DNA from: Clostridia bacterium
GTDB lineage: Bacteria > Bacillota > Clostridia > Saccharofermentanales > UBA5734
Direction: 5' to 3'
NCBI GenBank assembly: GCA_009929975.1
Contig: RZZF01000091.1
Coordinates: 1-7,249 of the forward strand
Length of the DNA: 7,249 nt
Shown: positions 1 to 6,455 of the stretch, piece after piece
How positions within the stretch are numbered: position 1 is the stretch's first letter
Layout of the letters: each line of letters begins with the position of its first letter
Program-made: the position numbers and the translations under genes
Notes under the pieces: model-generated
The model's database searches: none
Seen by the model: the letters and a program-made list of their open reading frames with translations, nothing else
Told to the model about the DNA's origin: nothing

Positions 1-238
1 AGGATATGCTGACGCTCTGGCAACGAAATCGATCGGATTCTCGTTTGATATTTCCCCGGTCGAAGCAGAAATCGCGGTTTGCAAAGTTATCCGTGATAAA
101 TATTGGGTCGGTCTGATCACCGGTTCACTCGATCCCGCTGTGGAGATTCCGAAAATGATGGAGGAACTGGAAGATGCCGGCATCCGTGACATCCAGGCAG
201 AAGCTCAGCGCCAGTTTGACGAGTGGCTCGGGAAATAG
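1..238 (+). CDS. ABC transporter sugar-binding lipoprotein (LipO-like, DUF3502), C-terminal part
   Basis: Partial gene entering from the left edge. The frame is open from base 2 and ends at TAG 236-238, giving 78 residues. These match the C-terminal DUF3502 region of LipO-type extracellular solute-binding proteins: a short segment containing SIGFSFDISPVEAEIA, then a GSLDP element, a helix ending in EELEDAGI, and the closing pattern EAQRQFDEWL. In this family the protein is a membrane-anchored lipoprotein that delivers oligosaccharides to an LplB/YtcP-type permease pair. The lipobox and ligand-binding lobes lie outside the window, so the substrate cannot be read here. It is followed by a hairpin terminator and a sugar-responsive regulator, which fits the end of a transport operon. 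The family call is fairly safe. Any role in muropeptide uptake is only suggested by its neighbours. Confidence 0.8.
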   Translation, partial: GYADALATKSIGFSFDISPVEAEIAVCKVIRDKYWVGLITGSLDPAVEIPKMMEELEDAGIRDIQAEAQRQFDEWLGK

Positions 239-296
239 ACATAACGAACGGAATTTGATAGAATTGAATGGATTTTGATTCTTGACGGAAACAGAA

Positions 297-328
297 GAGG
301 GAGGGCACTTCGTCCCTCCCTCATTCTT
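297..328 (+). terminator. Hairpin terminator after the sugar-binding protein gene
   Basis: There is a perfect 9-bp inverted repeat. GAGGGAGGG at 297-305 pairs with CCCTCCCTC at 314-322 around an 8-base loop, and a modest T-rich run (ATTCTT) follows. It lies 58 bases after the upstream stop and before the regulator, so it probably ends the transporter transcript. The T-tract is weak, so termination may be leaky, or the hairpin could act as a 3' stabiliser. No gene approaches from the right on the minus strand. Confidence 0.7.
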
Positions 329-340
329 ACAAAAATGTAT

Positions 341-350
341 GGAAGGGTGG
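341..350 (+). promoter_or_regulatory. Ribosome binding site that sets the regulator start
   Basis: GGAAGGGTGG lies just upstream of two in-frame TTG codons (351 and 357). The spacing best suits TTG 357, which puts the protein start directly before the GntR winged helix. The upstream in-frame ATG at 339 overlaps this site and has no purine-rich sequence in front of it. Confidence 0.55.
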
Positions 351-356
351 TTGCAA

Positions 357-1517
357 TTGGCCGGTAAACCGTTATATCTGCAGATCAAAGACGCGTTGAT
401 GGAAAAAATCGAAAGCCGCCAGTATCTGCCGGGTCAGCAGCTGCCTACTGAATATGAACTTGCCGAACGGTTCAATGTCAGTCGGATCACCTCCAAACGC
501 GCACTTGAAGAGCTGGAAAAAGATGGTGTCATCCGCCGTCGCCGCGGGCAGGGCAGTTTTGTCACTTCAACTCCGCTCAAGACGCGTGGCCACAAAATCA
601 TATCGCTGGTTCTGCCCCACTTCAACTCGGACATCTGGGCCATGAGTTACATCAAGGGCGCGATGGAATATGTCAACGAACATGGTTATTACCTGAGTAT
701 TCACAGCAGCGACAGCACAGATATCGGTTTGGTCTGCGGTAAACTGATCCAGGAAGGGATCGGCGGGATTATTTATTATCCTAATTATACCAATCGATCA
801 ATCGGAATCCTGACAGCGCTCAGCATGAACCATTTCCCGCTGGTCACCATCGACAAGGCATTTGACGGACTGCCGATCAGCGCGGTTGTATCCGACAATA
901 TCAACGGAGGATATATCGCGACAAAGCATCTGATCGATCTGGGACATCAGCATATCGCTATCGTCTATTCAAGCCAGATTGGTGAAAGGACTTCTGCCCG
1001 TGACCGTTTTGTTGGTTACTGCCAGGCTCTTTCAGAGGCCGGAATCGATATTGTTCCAGACTATGTCGTCGACGATTATTTTCGTGCCATACAGCAAGCC
1101 GGTGATGAAGGAACGGATATGACAGGGCTTCTGAATATCCTGCGGAGACTGATCCGATCGAATGTGACAGCAATTGTCGCCGAGAACGATTATGAGGCAT
1201 TGACCATGTACCGGCTTTTGAAAAAAATCGGCATCCGGATACCGGATGAAGTCTCACTGATCGGATTTGACAACAGTGATCTGCTGCTCAGCAGTGATAT
1301 ACGCATGACAACCGTTAATCAGCATGTTCAGGAAATCGGCCGCAAGGCAGCTGAACTGGTCATCAGCCAGATTGAAGGAAACTTAACAACACACCAAACG
1401 ATTACGCTCCCGGTTGAACTCGTGACAGCTCAAACAACGGGGCCTGCGCCAGCGTCAGCGATTCCGGAGTTTCTCCCTTTGCAGAAATCTGACACGCCCA
1501 CCAGTCCCGGCATCTGA
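357..1517 (+). CDS. GntR-family transcriptional regulator with LacI-type sugar-binding domain (AraR-like)
   Basis: Predicted one-component repressor of about 386 residues. Residues 5-70 form a GntR winged helix-turn-helix: PLYLQIKDAL, then the recognition segment LPTEYELAERFNVSRITSKRALEELEKDGVI (split here by its turn), ending in RRRRGQGSFV. From about residue 80 to 365 is a periplasmic-binding-protein fold of the LacI/GalR kind, with the typical closing pattern SLIGFDNSDLLLSSDIRMTTV and a following VQEIGRKAAELV helix. This is the AraR arrangement, in which a sugar or sugar derivative controls DNA binding. A Pro/Thr-rich tail of roughly 25 residues ends the protein. The start is taken as TTG 357 from the ribosome binding site. 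The frame also extends to TTG 282 and ATG 339, but the 282 extension would translate the terminator hairpin. It ends 12 bases from convergent namZ. Its targets are unknown: the transporter on its left and the MurNAc operon on its right are both candidates. Confidence 0.9.
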   Translation: MAGKPLYLQIKDALMEKIESRQYLPGQQLPTEYELAERFNVSRITSKRALEELEKDGVIRRRRGQGSFVTSTPLKTRGHKIISLVLPHFNSDIWAMSYIKGAMEYVNEHGYYLSIHSSDSTDIGLVCGKLIQEGIGGIIYYPNYTNRSIGILTALSMNHFPLVTIDKAFDGLPISAVVSDNINGGYIATKHLIDLGHQHIAIVYSSQIGERTSARDRFVGYCQALSEAGIDIVPDYVVDDYFRAIQQAGDEGTDMTGLLNILRRLIRSNVTAIVAENDYEALTMYRLLKKIGIRIPDEVSLIGFDNSDLLLSSDIRMTTVNQHVQEIGRKAAELVISQIEGNLTTHQTITLPVELVTAQTTGPAPASAIPEFLPLQKSDTPTSPGI

Positions 1518-1529
1518 CTCAGCCAGCGG

Positions 1530-2714
1530 TTACCCGGTCTGATCCTCCTGATAAAGCCAGCAGGCTTTATTTTTTTCCCGGAAAAGCGCGGATTCGGCAT
1601 CAGCCTGTTCACAATGAGCCGTCAGGTCAAAATCCGGCCGGCGTATGGTATCACTGCCTGACAGATGATCGATGAACCACGGACGGTCCGGATGATCCGG
1701 CGGCAGAAAAGCAAACGCGTCATGTGTCTGGCGAATCGCGTCCAGCAGGGTGACAGCAGCGGTATACGGTTTGAATGTCTGCCGGTCCAGAATATGAATC
1801 TGAAATCCTGCACAGGTCCGGGCCTGATGTTTCGATCCGCCGGGCTGAAACCAGCAGGGTCTGAGATGGCAGCCTGTAAGCAGGGTTTTATTCAATTGCG
1901 ACAACACACGATCATGATCCAACCAGGGTGCGCCAATCAGTTCAAAGGGATGTGTTGTCCCTCTTCCTTCGGAAAGGTTGGTTCCTTCGAAAAGGCAGGT
2001 TCCCAGATAGACCAGCGCGCTGTCAATGGTCGGGATATTCGGTGACGGTGAAACCCAGGTCAGGCCCGTCTCATCATAGCAGGCATTCCGGTGCCAGCCG
2101 CTCAGCGGGGCAACGGACAATTCACAGCCGATCGACTGGCTGTGATTGATATAGCCGGCAAACTCAGCGATGGTCAGGCCATAGCGGACCGGCACAGGAT
2201 ACAGCCCGACAAAAGAACTGAATGCCGGGTCGAGAACAGGGCCCTCAACCCGATTACCGCCAACCGGATTGGGCCGATCCAGCACGACGACCGGGATGCC
2301 CATTTCGGCACAGCGCTTCATACAATAAATCATCGAATACAGATAGGTATAAAACCTCGCGCCGACATCCTGCAGATCAATCACAAAAACATCAATACCT
2401 GCCAGCTGTTCATCAGATGGCGCTTTGTTCTCACCGTACAGACTATAAACCGGCAGCCCTGTCTGCGCGTCAACCTGATGGTCAATCAGAGCACCGGCCT
2501 GCTGTTCTCCACGGATACCGTGCTCAGGAGCAAACAGAGCCTTCAACTGATATCGCTCAGCGACCCGGTTGACGGAATGCCTGAATTCATGGTCTATGCT
2601 GGCGGCCGATGTCAGCAGACCAACCGTCTGATGCTTCAATAAGCGGTCTACCGTCTCGAGCCGATCAATTCCGCATCGGACCGAATCAGATTGAATGCTT
2701 CTCTTTGCCATCAT
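1530..2714 (-). CDS. namZ: Exo-beta-N-acetylmuramidase NamZ (DUF1343, GH171 family)
   Basis: 394 residues, close to the family length without a leader. The family hydrolyses the terminal non-reducing MurNAc from peptidoglycan fragments such as MurNAc-GlcNAc. Family blocks in order are FAPEHGIRG (61-69, with the conserved Glu64), DLQDVGARFYTY (113-124), DRPNPVGG (146-153), SPSPNIPT (222-229) and FEGTNLSEGRGTTHPFE (242-258). It is recognisably the homologue of B. subtilis YbbC/NamZ. The N-terminus (MMAKRSIQSDSVRCG...) has no hydrophobic signal segment, so the enzyme is predicted to be cytoplasmic, unlike the secreted Bacillus enzyme. It is the last gene of the operon, 10 nt after the AmiE-like gene. 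Its AAGGAGG overlaps that gene's stop codon. Two tandem ATGs (2714 and 2711) are possible starts. No convincing minus-strand terminator was found between its stop and 1440. Confidence 0.93.
   Translation of the reverse strand: MMAKRSIQSDSVRCGIDRLETVDRLLKHQTVGLLTSAASIDHEFRHSVNRVAERYQLKALFAPEHGIRGEQQAGALIDHQVDAQTGLPVYSLYGENKAPSDEQLAGIDVFVIDLQDVGARFYTYLYSMIYCMKRCAEMGIPVVVLDRPNPVGGNRVEGPVLDPAFSSFVGLYPVPVRYGLTIAEFAGYINHSQSIGCELSVAPLSGWHRNACYDETGLTWVSPSPNIPTIDSALVYLGTCLFEGTNLSEGRGTTHPFELIGAPWLDHDRVLSQLNKTLLTGCHLRPCWFQPGGSKHQARTCAGFQIHILDRQTFKPYTAAVTLLDAIRQTHDAFAFLPPDHPDRPWFIDHLSGSDTIRRPDFDLTAHCEQADAESALFREKNKACWLYQEDQTG
1551..1576 (+). terminator. Strong intrinsic terminator of the regulator gene, inside the namZ 3' end
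   Basis: There is a perfect 8-bp stem: ATAAAGCC at 1551-1558 and GGCTTTAT at 1563-1570, with the 4-base loop AGCA. A run of seven T (1570-1576) follows on the + strand. It begins 34 bases after the regulator stop. The same bases encode the last residues of NamZ (around KNKACWLY) on the other strand. It works only for + strand transcription, because the minus-strand product is not followed by U's. Confidence 0.85.
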
Positions 2715-2719
2715 TGCCG

Positions 2720-2726
2720 CCTCCTT
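2720..2726 (-). promoter_or_regulatory. namZ ribosome binding site overlapping the upstream stop
   Basis: On the minus strand AAGGAGG lies 5 nt before ATG 2714 and 8 nt before ATG 2711. It shares bases with the TAA stop (2725-2727) of the preceding AmiE-like gene, which implies translational coupling. Confidence 0.8.
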
Positions 2727-3807
2727 AAGGATGCAGGGTCTTCACATCATTTAAAGCCGCTTCATGGAAACGCGTTCGATAATCCGGCATGATCGGTAAA
2801 TTCCGACCGAAATGAACCCGATTGGTCAGCAGGATGAAATAAAATCCTTGTTCCGGGCTGATCACCATCGATGTCCCGGTAAAGCCGGTATGGCCGAAAG
2901 CACCTGTCCGGTAAAATGGATGATCAGCGTTATGTGCTTCTTTCGGCCAAAGGACAACCCCCAGACCTCTCGCCTGATTGAGCCCTTCCGTCCAGTTCAT
3001 GATCATCAGGTCAAATAGTTCAGGCGTGATCAGTCCCTGACCGCGGTTGAGCATGCATCGGGCGATCAGAATCAGATCGGACAGCGGCGCGAAAACACCG
3101 GCATTACCCGAAACACCACCGAGAAAACGTGCGTTTTCATCATGGACCTGGCCGCAGATATGGTGTCCGCTGAGCGGATCGAGTTCAGTCGCGGCCACTG
3201 ATCCGGCAGTTGATTTGCTAAAGGATCCGGAGATGGGACGATAGCCGGTTCCGGTCATGCCGAGCGGCTGAAATATCCATTCATGGGCCAGCTGATCCAA
3301 TTGACGCCCGCTGATCTGTTCAAGCAGACGGCCAAGCAGAATGAAACCCATGCAACTGTAGATGACCTGCTGTCCGGGTCGGCCGGCTAATGGCTGGCTC
3401 AGGATTTCCTTCGCGGCATCCTGCGGCGGCGCGATGCCGTTTCGCAGCATGAAATGAGCTTCGAATCCAGCGGTGTGGCACAGCAGGTGGCGAATGGTGA
3501 CCGCGGTTTTATCATTCGGGACATCCATGTAGCGGTTGATTGAGTGATCGAGATCAAGTTTTCCCTGATCAATCAAACGCAAAGCAACCAGTGTTGTTGC
3601 CAGCCATTTACTGAGAGACGTAAGGTCATACCGTGTTGATTCACCGGCCGGCCGCCTGACCGGCCAGACGGCCGCGTCTCCCTCAATCCGCTTGAACAGG
3701 ATGGACTCATGGGTGCCGACGGCTGCTGCATAGGACGGAAAAGCTCCAACAGACAACGCTTGCCTGAGCATCTGTCCAGTCTGAATGAATGCAGGTATCG
3801 ATTCCAT
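2725..3807 (-). CDS. Serine hydrolase of the beta-lactamase/class C fold, AmiE-like
   Basis: 360 residues from ATG 3807. The fold is that of class C beta-lactamases, penicillin-binding proteins and esterases. The SxxK nucleophile motif is SLSK (64-67) in DLTSLSKWLATT. A TIRHLLCHTAGF block follows. The second motif is YSC (150-152) where relatives often have YSN or YSD, and HTG (306-308) stands at the KTG position in FGHTGFTGT. In B. subtilis the homologous gene amiE lies in the murQRP-amiE-nagZ-namZ operon and encodes a MurNAc-L-alanine amidase, so removal of peptide from muropeptides is the favoured role here. A generic esterase or D-aminopeptidase is possible. No signal peptide is visible. 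The frame also opens at TTG 3813, but that would put the ribosome binding site directly against the start. The gene follows the PIG-L gene with an 8-nt gap and precedes namZ by 10 nt. Confidence 0.85.
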   Translation of the reverse strand: MESIPAFIQTGQMLRQALSVGAFPSYAAAVGTHESILFKRIEGDAAVWPVRRPAGESTRYDLTSLSKWLATTLVALRLIDQGKLDLDHSINRYMDVPNDKTAVTIRHLLCHTAGFEAHFMLRNGIAPPQDAAKEILSQPLAGRPGQQVIYSCMGFILLGRLLEQISGRQLDQLAHEWIFQPLGMTGTGYRPISGSFSKSTAGSVAATELDPLSGHHICGQVHDENARFLGGVSGNAGVFAPLSDLILIARCMLNRGQGLITPELFDLMIMNWTEGLNQARGLGVVLWPKEAHNADHPFYRTGAFGHTGFTGTSMVISPEQGFYFILLTNRVHFGRNLPIMPDYRTRFHEAALNDVKTLHP

Positions 3808-3812
3808 ACTCA

Positions 3813-3817
3813 ACCTC
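3813..3817 (-). promoter_or_regulatory. Ribosome binding site fixing the AmiE-like start at ATG 3807
   Basis: On the minus strand GAGGT overlaps the TGA stop (3816-3818) of the PIG-L gene and sits 5 nt before ATG 3807. It touches TTG 3813, so it could not serve that codon. Confidence 0.65.
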
Positions 3818-4514
3818 AGAATGTGGTGATGGTCTTCCGCTTGCTCATCGGCGGGATGTCAAACGCCTGGGCATACCGGGTTCGTGCCTCAATGCCGCGG
3901 ACCGACATCAAATGCGTATAATACTCACGGTACTCAAATGATGTACTGTGAACGGTAAACCAATGCAGCGCGATCGCTTCACGCCACAAGTCGAATCCCG
4001 CCCGGCTGACCGAAAAATAGACAGACGGCGAGAAATCAAACGGATCTTCCCAGTTTTCCGCATAATATGGACCACCGGCGAAATGGGGCGGCCGCTCACG
4101 TTCGAAACCCGGCAGAGCAGCATAGAACTGGGCATCATTGACCAGCTCATGTGTGGCGATATGATCTTTATGGATACTGTTCTTCCAATGTGTCAGCAGG
4201 ACATCCGGGCGATATTGACGAATCAGGTCACAGATCTCAAACGCGACGATCTCATTGACCGGCAGTTCCCCATCGGCATATGGCAGGACAACAGCCGTTC
4301 CCTTCAACATTTTGGCAAAACCTTCAGCTTCAGTTATTTTCTGCCGGCGATAGTCCGCCGTCGAGAGATGCGGCGGATTACCTTTCTCGCCTCCGGTCAA
4401 AGCGACCGTGACAATGTGATCTCCTTCAAGGGCCCGTGTCGCCAGCACGCCGCCGCAGGTCAGCTCCATATCACCGATATGGCCTCCGATCGCCATGATT
4501 GTCTTATGGTTCAT
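3816..4514 (-). CDS. PIG-L/LmbE-family protein (putative N-deacetylase, atypical active site)
   Basis: 232 residues, typical for LmbE/PIG-L zinc-dependent N-deacetylases, which remove acetyl groups from GlcNAc-type amino sugars. The first metal motif is GGHIGDMEL (10-18), and H12 and D15 match the zinc ligands. A TGGEKG block (40-45) follows. The distal HxxH motif is HKDH (115-118), supplying the third ligand. In characterised members such as MshB the first motif reads H-P-D-D, and its first Asp is the general base. Here that position is Gly14, so the chemistry may be altered or absent. The ATG start is supported by AAGGAGGT 8 nt upstream, inside the preceding gene. It overlaps the GNAT gene by 11 nt, a sign of tight coupling. 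A role on MurNAc, GlcNAc or a derivative is inferred from context only. Confidence 0.85.
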   Translation of the reverse strand: MNHKTIMAIGGHIGDMELTCGGVLATRALEGDHIVTVALTGGEKGNPPHLSTADYRRQKITEAEGFAKMLKGTAVVLPYADGELPVNEIVAFEICDLIRQYRPDVLLTHWKNSIHKDHIATHELVNDAQFYAALPGFERERPPHFAGGPYYAENWEDPFDFSPSVYFSVSRAGFDLWREAIALHWFTVHSTSFEYREYYTHLMSVRGIEARTRYAQAFDIPPMSKRKTITTF

Positions 4515-5529
4515 TTGACTTGACCTCCTTTTTCATGTCGGCCCAGGTCCTGACTATTTTGAATCCGGCCGCCTCATAGATATTCCTCGCTGGGTTTGTT
4601 TCACCGGTAAACAGCGTCATGAAGGACGCGCCGATCGCTTTCAGGTTAAGACACAGCGCTGAAAAAAGGACCTTGCCGGCACCACGGCCGCGATACCCGG
4701 AATGAATGCCGATACCGGCAAAATAACCGCGTCCGCTTGGCTGCACGCTGATCGGTCCGGTGAAGCCGCAGACTTTATTGTCATGCTCGACAATAATGAC
4801 CGGATGCCGGGGTCCGTCCGGTGCGATATTGGCCATGACGATCTGACGCCAGTCATCGCTGCCGAGATCATCAAGTAAAGCTTCCATTCCGTCATGAACC
4901 GCGGGATCAAAAATCGTGATATGGATCCCCTGGCCGGCAAGCCGCTGCAGACGAGTTTGAATTTCTGCCGGATATTGATAATGATCCAATGACTGATAAT
5001 AGCTGTTCTGGTAGACAATATCACGATAGCCCTGGTTCTTCAAAAACAGATAGCCGTCACAGGCGACATCAACCCCTGGCGAGTTGGGATGATCATGCCC
5101 GAGTGTGCCCGGCACAATCCAGTTCAGGGCAACCGGATTGAAAAACATGATCTCAAAACGATTCAGCCGGTCGCCGGCCAGATGCCTCAGGTCAGATTCC
5201 AACCGGCGAAGCAGCGTGGCACCGACTCCCTGACGGCGATACGATTCATCCACAAGCACAATCGTCACATATCCCTGTTCACCCTGATTTCTGTATGTTC
5301 CGCCGGCATAGCCGATGAGCCGCTGTCCGTCACGGACGACCCGATTGATTTTACTGACACCGGGTATCGGATCGACCAGCAAGGTTCGAAACATTTCCGG
5401 GCTCAGTGGCTGGTAGACCAGTTTTCCAGGCCCGCAGCAGCTGTTCCATAGCGCGGTGGCGGACATCAGGTCACTGTCGGTAAATGGTTCCACCGTCCAT
5501 TTGCGATGTTCGGAAATCGTCGGATTCAT
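4504..5529 (-). CDS. Tandem GNAT-family N-acetyltransferase
   Basis: 341 residues containing two GNAT domains. In the first (about 12-175) the acetyl-CoA pyrophosphate loop is RRQGVG (98-103), after the strand GYVTIVLVDESY. In the second (about 200-335) the loop is RGRGAG (280-285), after GYFAGIGIHSGY, and the usual late motif NPARNIYEAAGF is at 312-323. Both loops look intact. GNAT enzymes move an acetyl group from acetyl-CoA to an amine, often an amino sugar or a peptide N-terminus. The substrate cannot be read from the sequence. B. subtilis carries a single-domain GNAT gene (ybbJ) near its murQ operon, so the association with MurNAc salvage is not random. The start ATG 5529 has AGGAGGT 4 nt upstream. 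It lies 21 nt after the kinase gene and overlaps the PIG-L gene. Confidence 0.85.
   Translation of the reverse strand: MNPTISEHRKWTVEPFTDSDLMSATALWNSCCGPGKLVYQPLSPEMFRTLLVDPIPGVSKINRVVRDGQRLIGYAGGTYRNQGEQGYVTIVLVDESYRRQGVGATLLRRLESDLRHLAGDRLNRFEIMFFNPVALNWIVPGTLGHDHPNSPGVDVACDGYLFLKNQGYRDIVYQNSYYQSLDHYQYPAEIQTRLQRLAGQGIHITIFDPAVHDGMEALLDDLGSDDWRQIVMANIAPDGPRHPVIIVEHDNKVCGFTGPISVQPSGRGYFAGIGIHSGYRGRGAGKVLFSALCLNLKAIGASFMTLFTGETNPARNIYEAAGFKIVRTWADMKKEVKSNEP
4523..4530 (-). promoter_or_regulatory. Ribosome binding site of the PIG-L gene inside the GNAT gene
   Basis: On the minus strand a full AAGGAGGT lies 8 nt before ATG 4514. It falls within the codons for the C-terminal KKEV of the acetyltransferase. 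Confidence 0.85.
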
Positions 5530-5533
5530 AGCA

Positions 5534-5540
5534 ACCTCCT
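5534..5540 (-). promoter_or_regulatory. Ribosome binding site of the GNAT gene
   Basis: On the minus strand AGGAGGT lies in the 21-nt gap after the kinase stop, 4 nt before ATG 5529. Confidence 0.75.
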
Positions 5541-5550
5541 CACGATCAGA

Positions 5551-6444
5551 TCAGGCCCTCATTTTCTGATAACTGAACACAACGGCGCGACTGGCATCAA
5601 CAGATTGAAAATCAATTGTACAGCCCGGGAGTCTGCCTTCCAGTTCAGAGATCAGTGACTTCTGCAGATAGGGAATCCGCTGCAGCACACTGCCGCTGAC
5701 CGCGATCGCAGGTGCCTGAAGTTTAAGAACCGCGGCACAGCTGACGACCATGTCTGCCAGTTGGACAGCGGCCTGCAAAAACAATCGACCGGCCTGCTCA
5801 TTGCCTCGCAGCATCTGCTCTTCAATCAGAGGCAGCAGGGACGCGATCGCTGCTTTATCAGAGTGGTAAACAAAATAAACCAGGCCGGACCAGTCAGAAA
5901 GTCCCAGATGATCGAGAATGGCCTGCCCCAACCGGTCGAACGGCCGATTAAGATCACGCTGACGGGCCATGTCGCGAATCGCCTCCATGGCGATGGCATA
6001 CCCGCTGCCGCTGTCACCGATCAGATGTCCCCAGCCGCCGACGCGGTGGATCTGCGGTCCATGACGGCCCCAGGCAATGGAGCCGGTACCGGAAATAATC
6101 ACAATGCCATCATTCAGGCCCAGTCTTGCTTCGAGAACCAGCAGCGCGTCACTGATCAGCCGGATCGGCCAGGGATACTGCTGCTGCAGTCTTTCGCTGA
6201 GCTGGGCTTTCAAATCACCTGTTTCAATCCCGGCCATCCCGACCAGGACATGCGCGATCCCATCACCGAGCCGTTTACGGCAGGCCTCAATCAGGTCTCG
6301 GATGGCCAGATAGGCGGACTCGAGACCCGAAGCCGCCGGATTGGCGCTGCGTTCCTGAAAACGTTCAATTTCAGCCCCTTCAATTGTGTAGGCAACGGCT
6401 TTGGTTGATGAGCCTCCGGCGTCAATTCCGATCAGATACAACAT
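5551..6444 (-). CDS. murK: N-acetylmuramic acid/N-acetylglucosamine kinase, BadF/BadG/BcrA ATPase family (MurK-like)
   Basis: 297 residues of the actin-like ATPase (ASKHA) fold. The phosphate-1 loop is GIDAGGSSTKAV (6-17). Asp99 in ISDALLVLEA is the likely catalytic base. The phosphate-2 loop is ISGTGSIAWG (117-126), followed by the family hallmark GGWGHLIGDSGSGYAIAMEA (136-155). The adenosine-side motif is AVSGSVLQ (248-255). GlcNAc kinases and Clostridium acetobutylicum MurK belong here, and MurK phosphorylates both MurNAc and GlcNAc at O6. The murQ sequence upstream and namZ downstream favour the MurK role, since NamZ would release both sugars unphosphorylated. ATG 6444 starts exactly at the N-terminal beta strand and has AAGGTGAT in front. 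The frame stays open 84 codons further, but that stretch is antisense-like murQ sequence with no GNAT or kinase features. Dual specificity is inferred. Confidence 0.88.
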   Translation of the reverse strand: MLYLIGIDAGGSSTKAVAYTIEGAEIERFQERSANPAASGLESAYLAIRDLIEACRKRLGDGIAHVLVGMAGIETGDLKAQLSERLQQQYPWPIRLISDALLVLEARLGLNDGIVIISGTGSIAWGRHGPQIHRVGGWGHLIGDSGSGYAIAMEAIRDMARQRDLNRPFDRLGQAILDHLGLSDWSGLVYFVYHSDKAAIASLLPLIEEQMLRGNEQAGRLFLQAAVQLADMVVSCAAVLKLQAPAIAVSGSVLQRIPYLQKSLISELEGRLPGCTIDFQSVDASRAVVFSYQKMRA

Positions 6445-6447
6445 GGC

Positions 6448-6455
6448 ATCACCTT
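6448..6455 (-). promoter_or_regulatory. Ribosome binding site that sets the kinase start
   Basis: On the minus strand AAGGTGAT overlaps the murQ stop (TGA 6449-6451). Its AAGG core is 7 nt before ATG 6444, which supports this start over the much longer open frame. Confidence 0.7.

Noticed and set aside
256..288. Possible promoter (TTGATA with a GATTCT-like -10, or TTGACG) before the regulator
   Set aside because: The -10 candidates match poorly, and such a promoter would transcribe through the 297-328 terminator. The evidence is too weak to annotate.
958..1257. 99-codon minus-strand frame inside the regulator
   Set aside because: It lies opposite the LacI-type domain coding sequence and its translation resembles nothing known.
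1440..1529. Minus-strand terminator for the namZ operon
   Set aside because: Only weak stems (for example TTTCT/AGAAA) without a T-tract are present, so none is called.
1665..2642. Long + strand open frames opposite namZ (up to 183 codons)
   Set aside because: They lie antisense to a gene with unmistakable NamZ motifs, have basic, low-information protein sequences and show no recognisable family pattern.
3948..4523. 191-codon + strand open frame opposite the PIG-L gene
   Set aside because: It is a shadow of the real gene on the other strand, with no domain pattern. Such frames are expected in GC-rich codons.
5761..6408. 215-codon + strand open frame opposite the kinase
   Set aside because: It is antisense to clear ATPase motifs, and its protein has no recognisable fold or motif.
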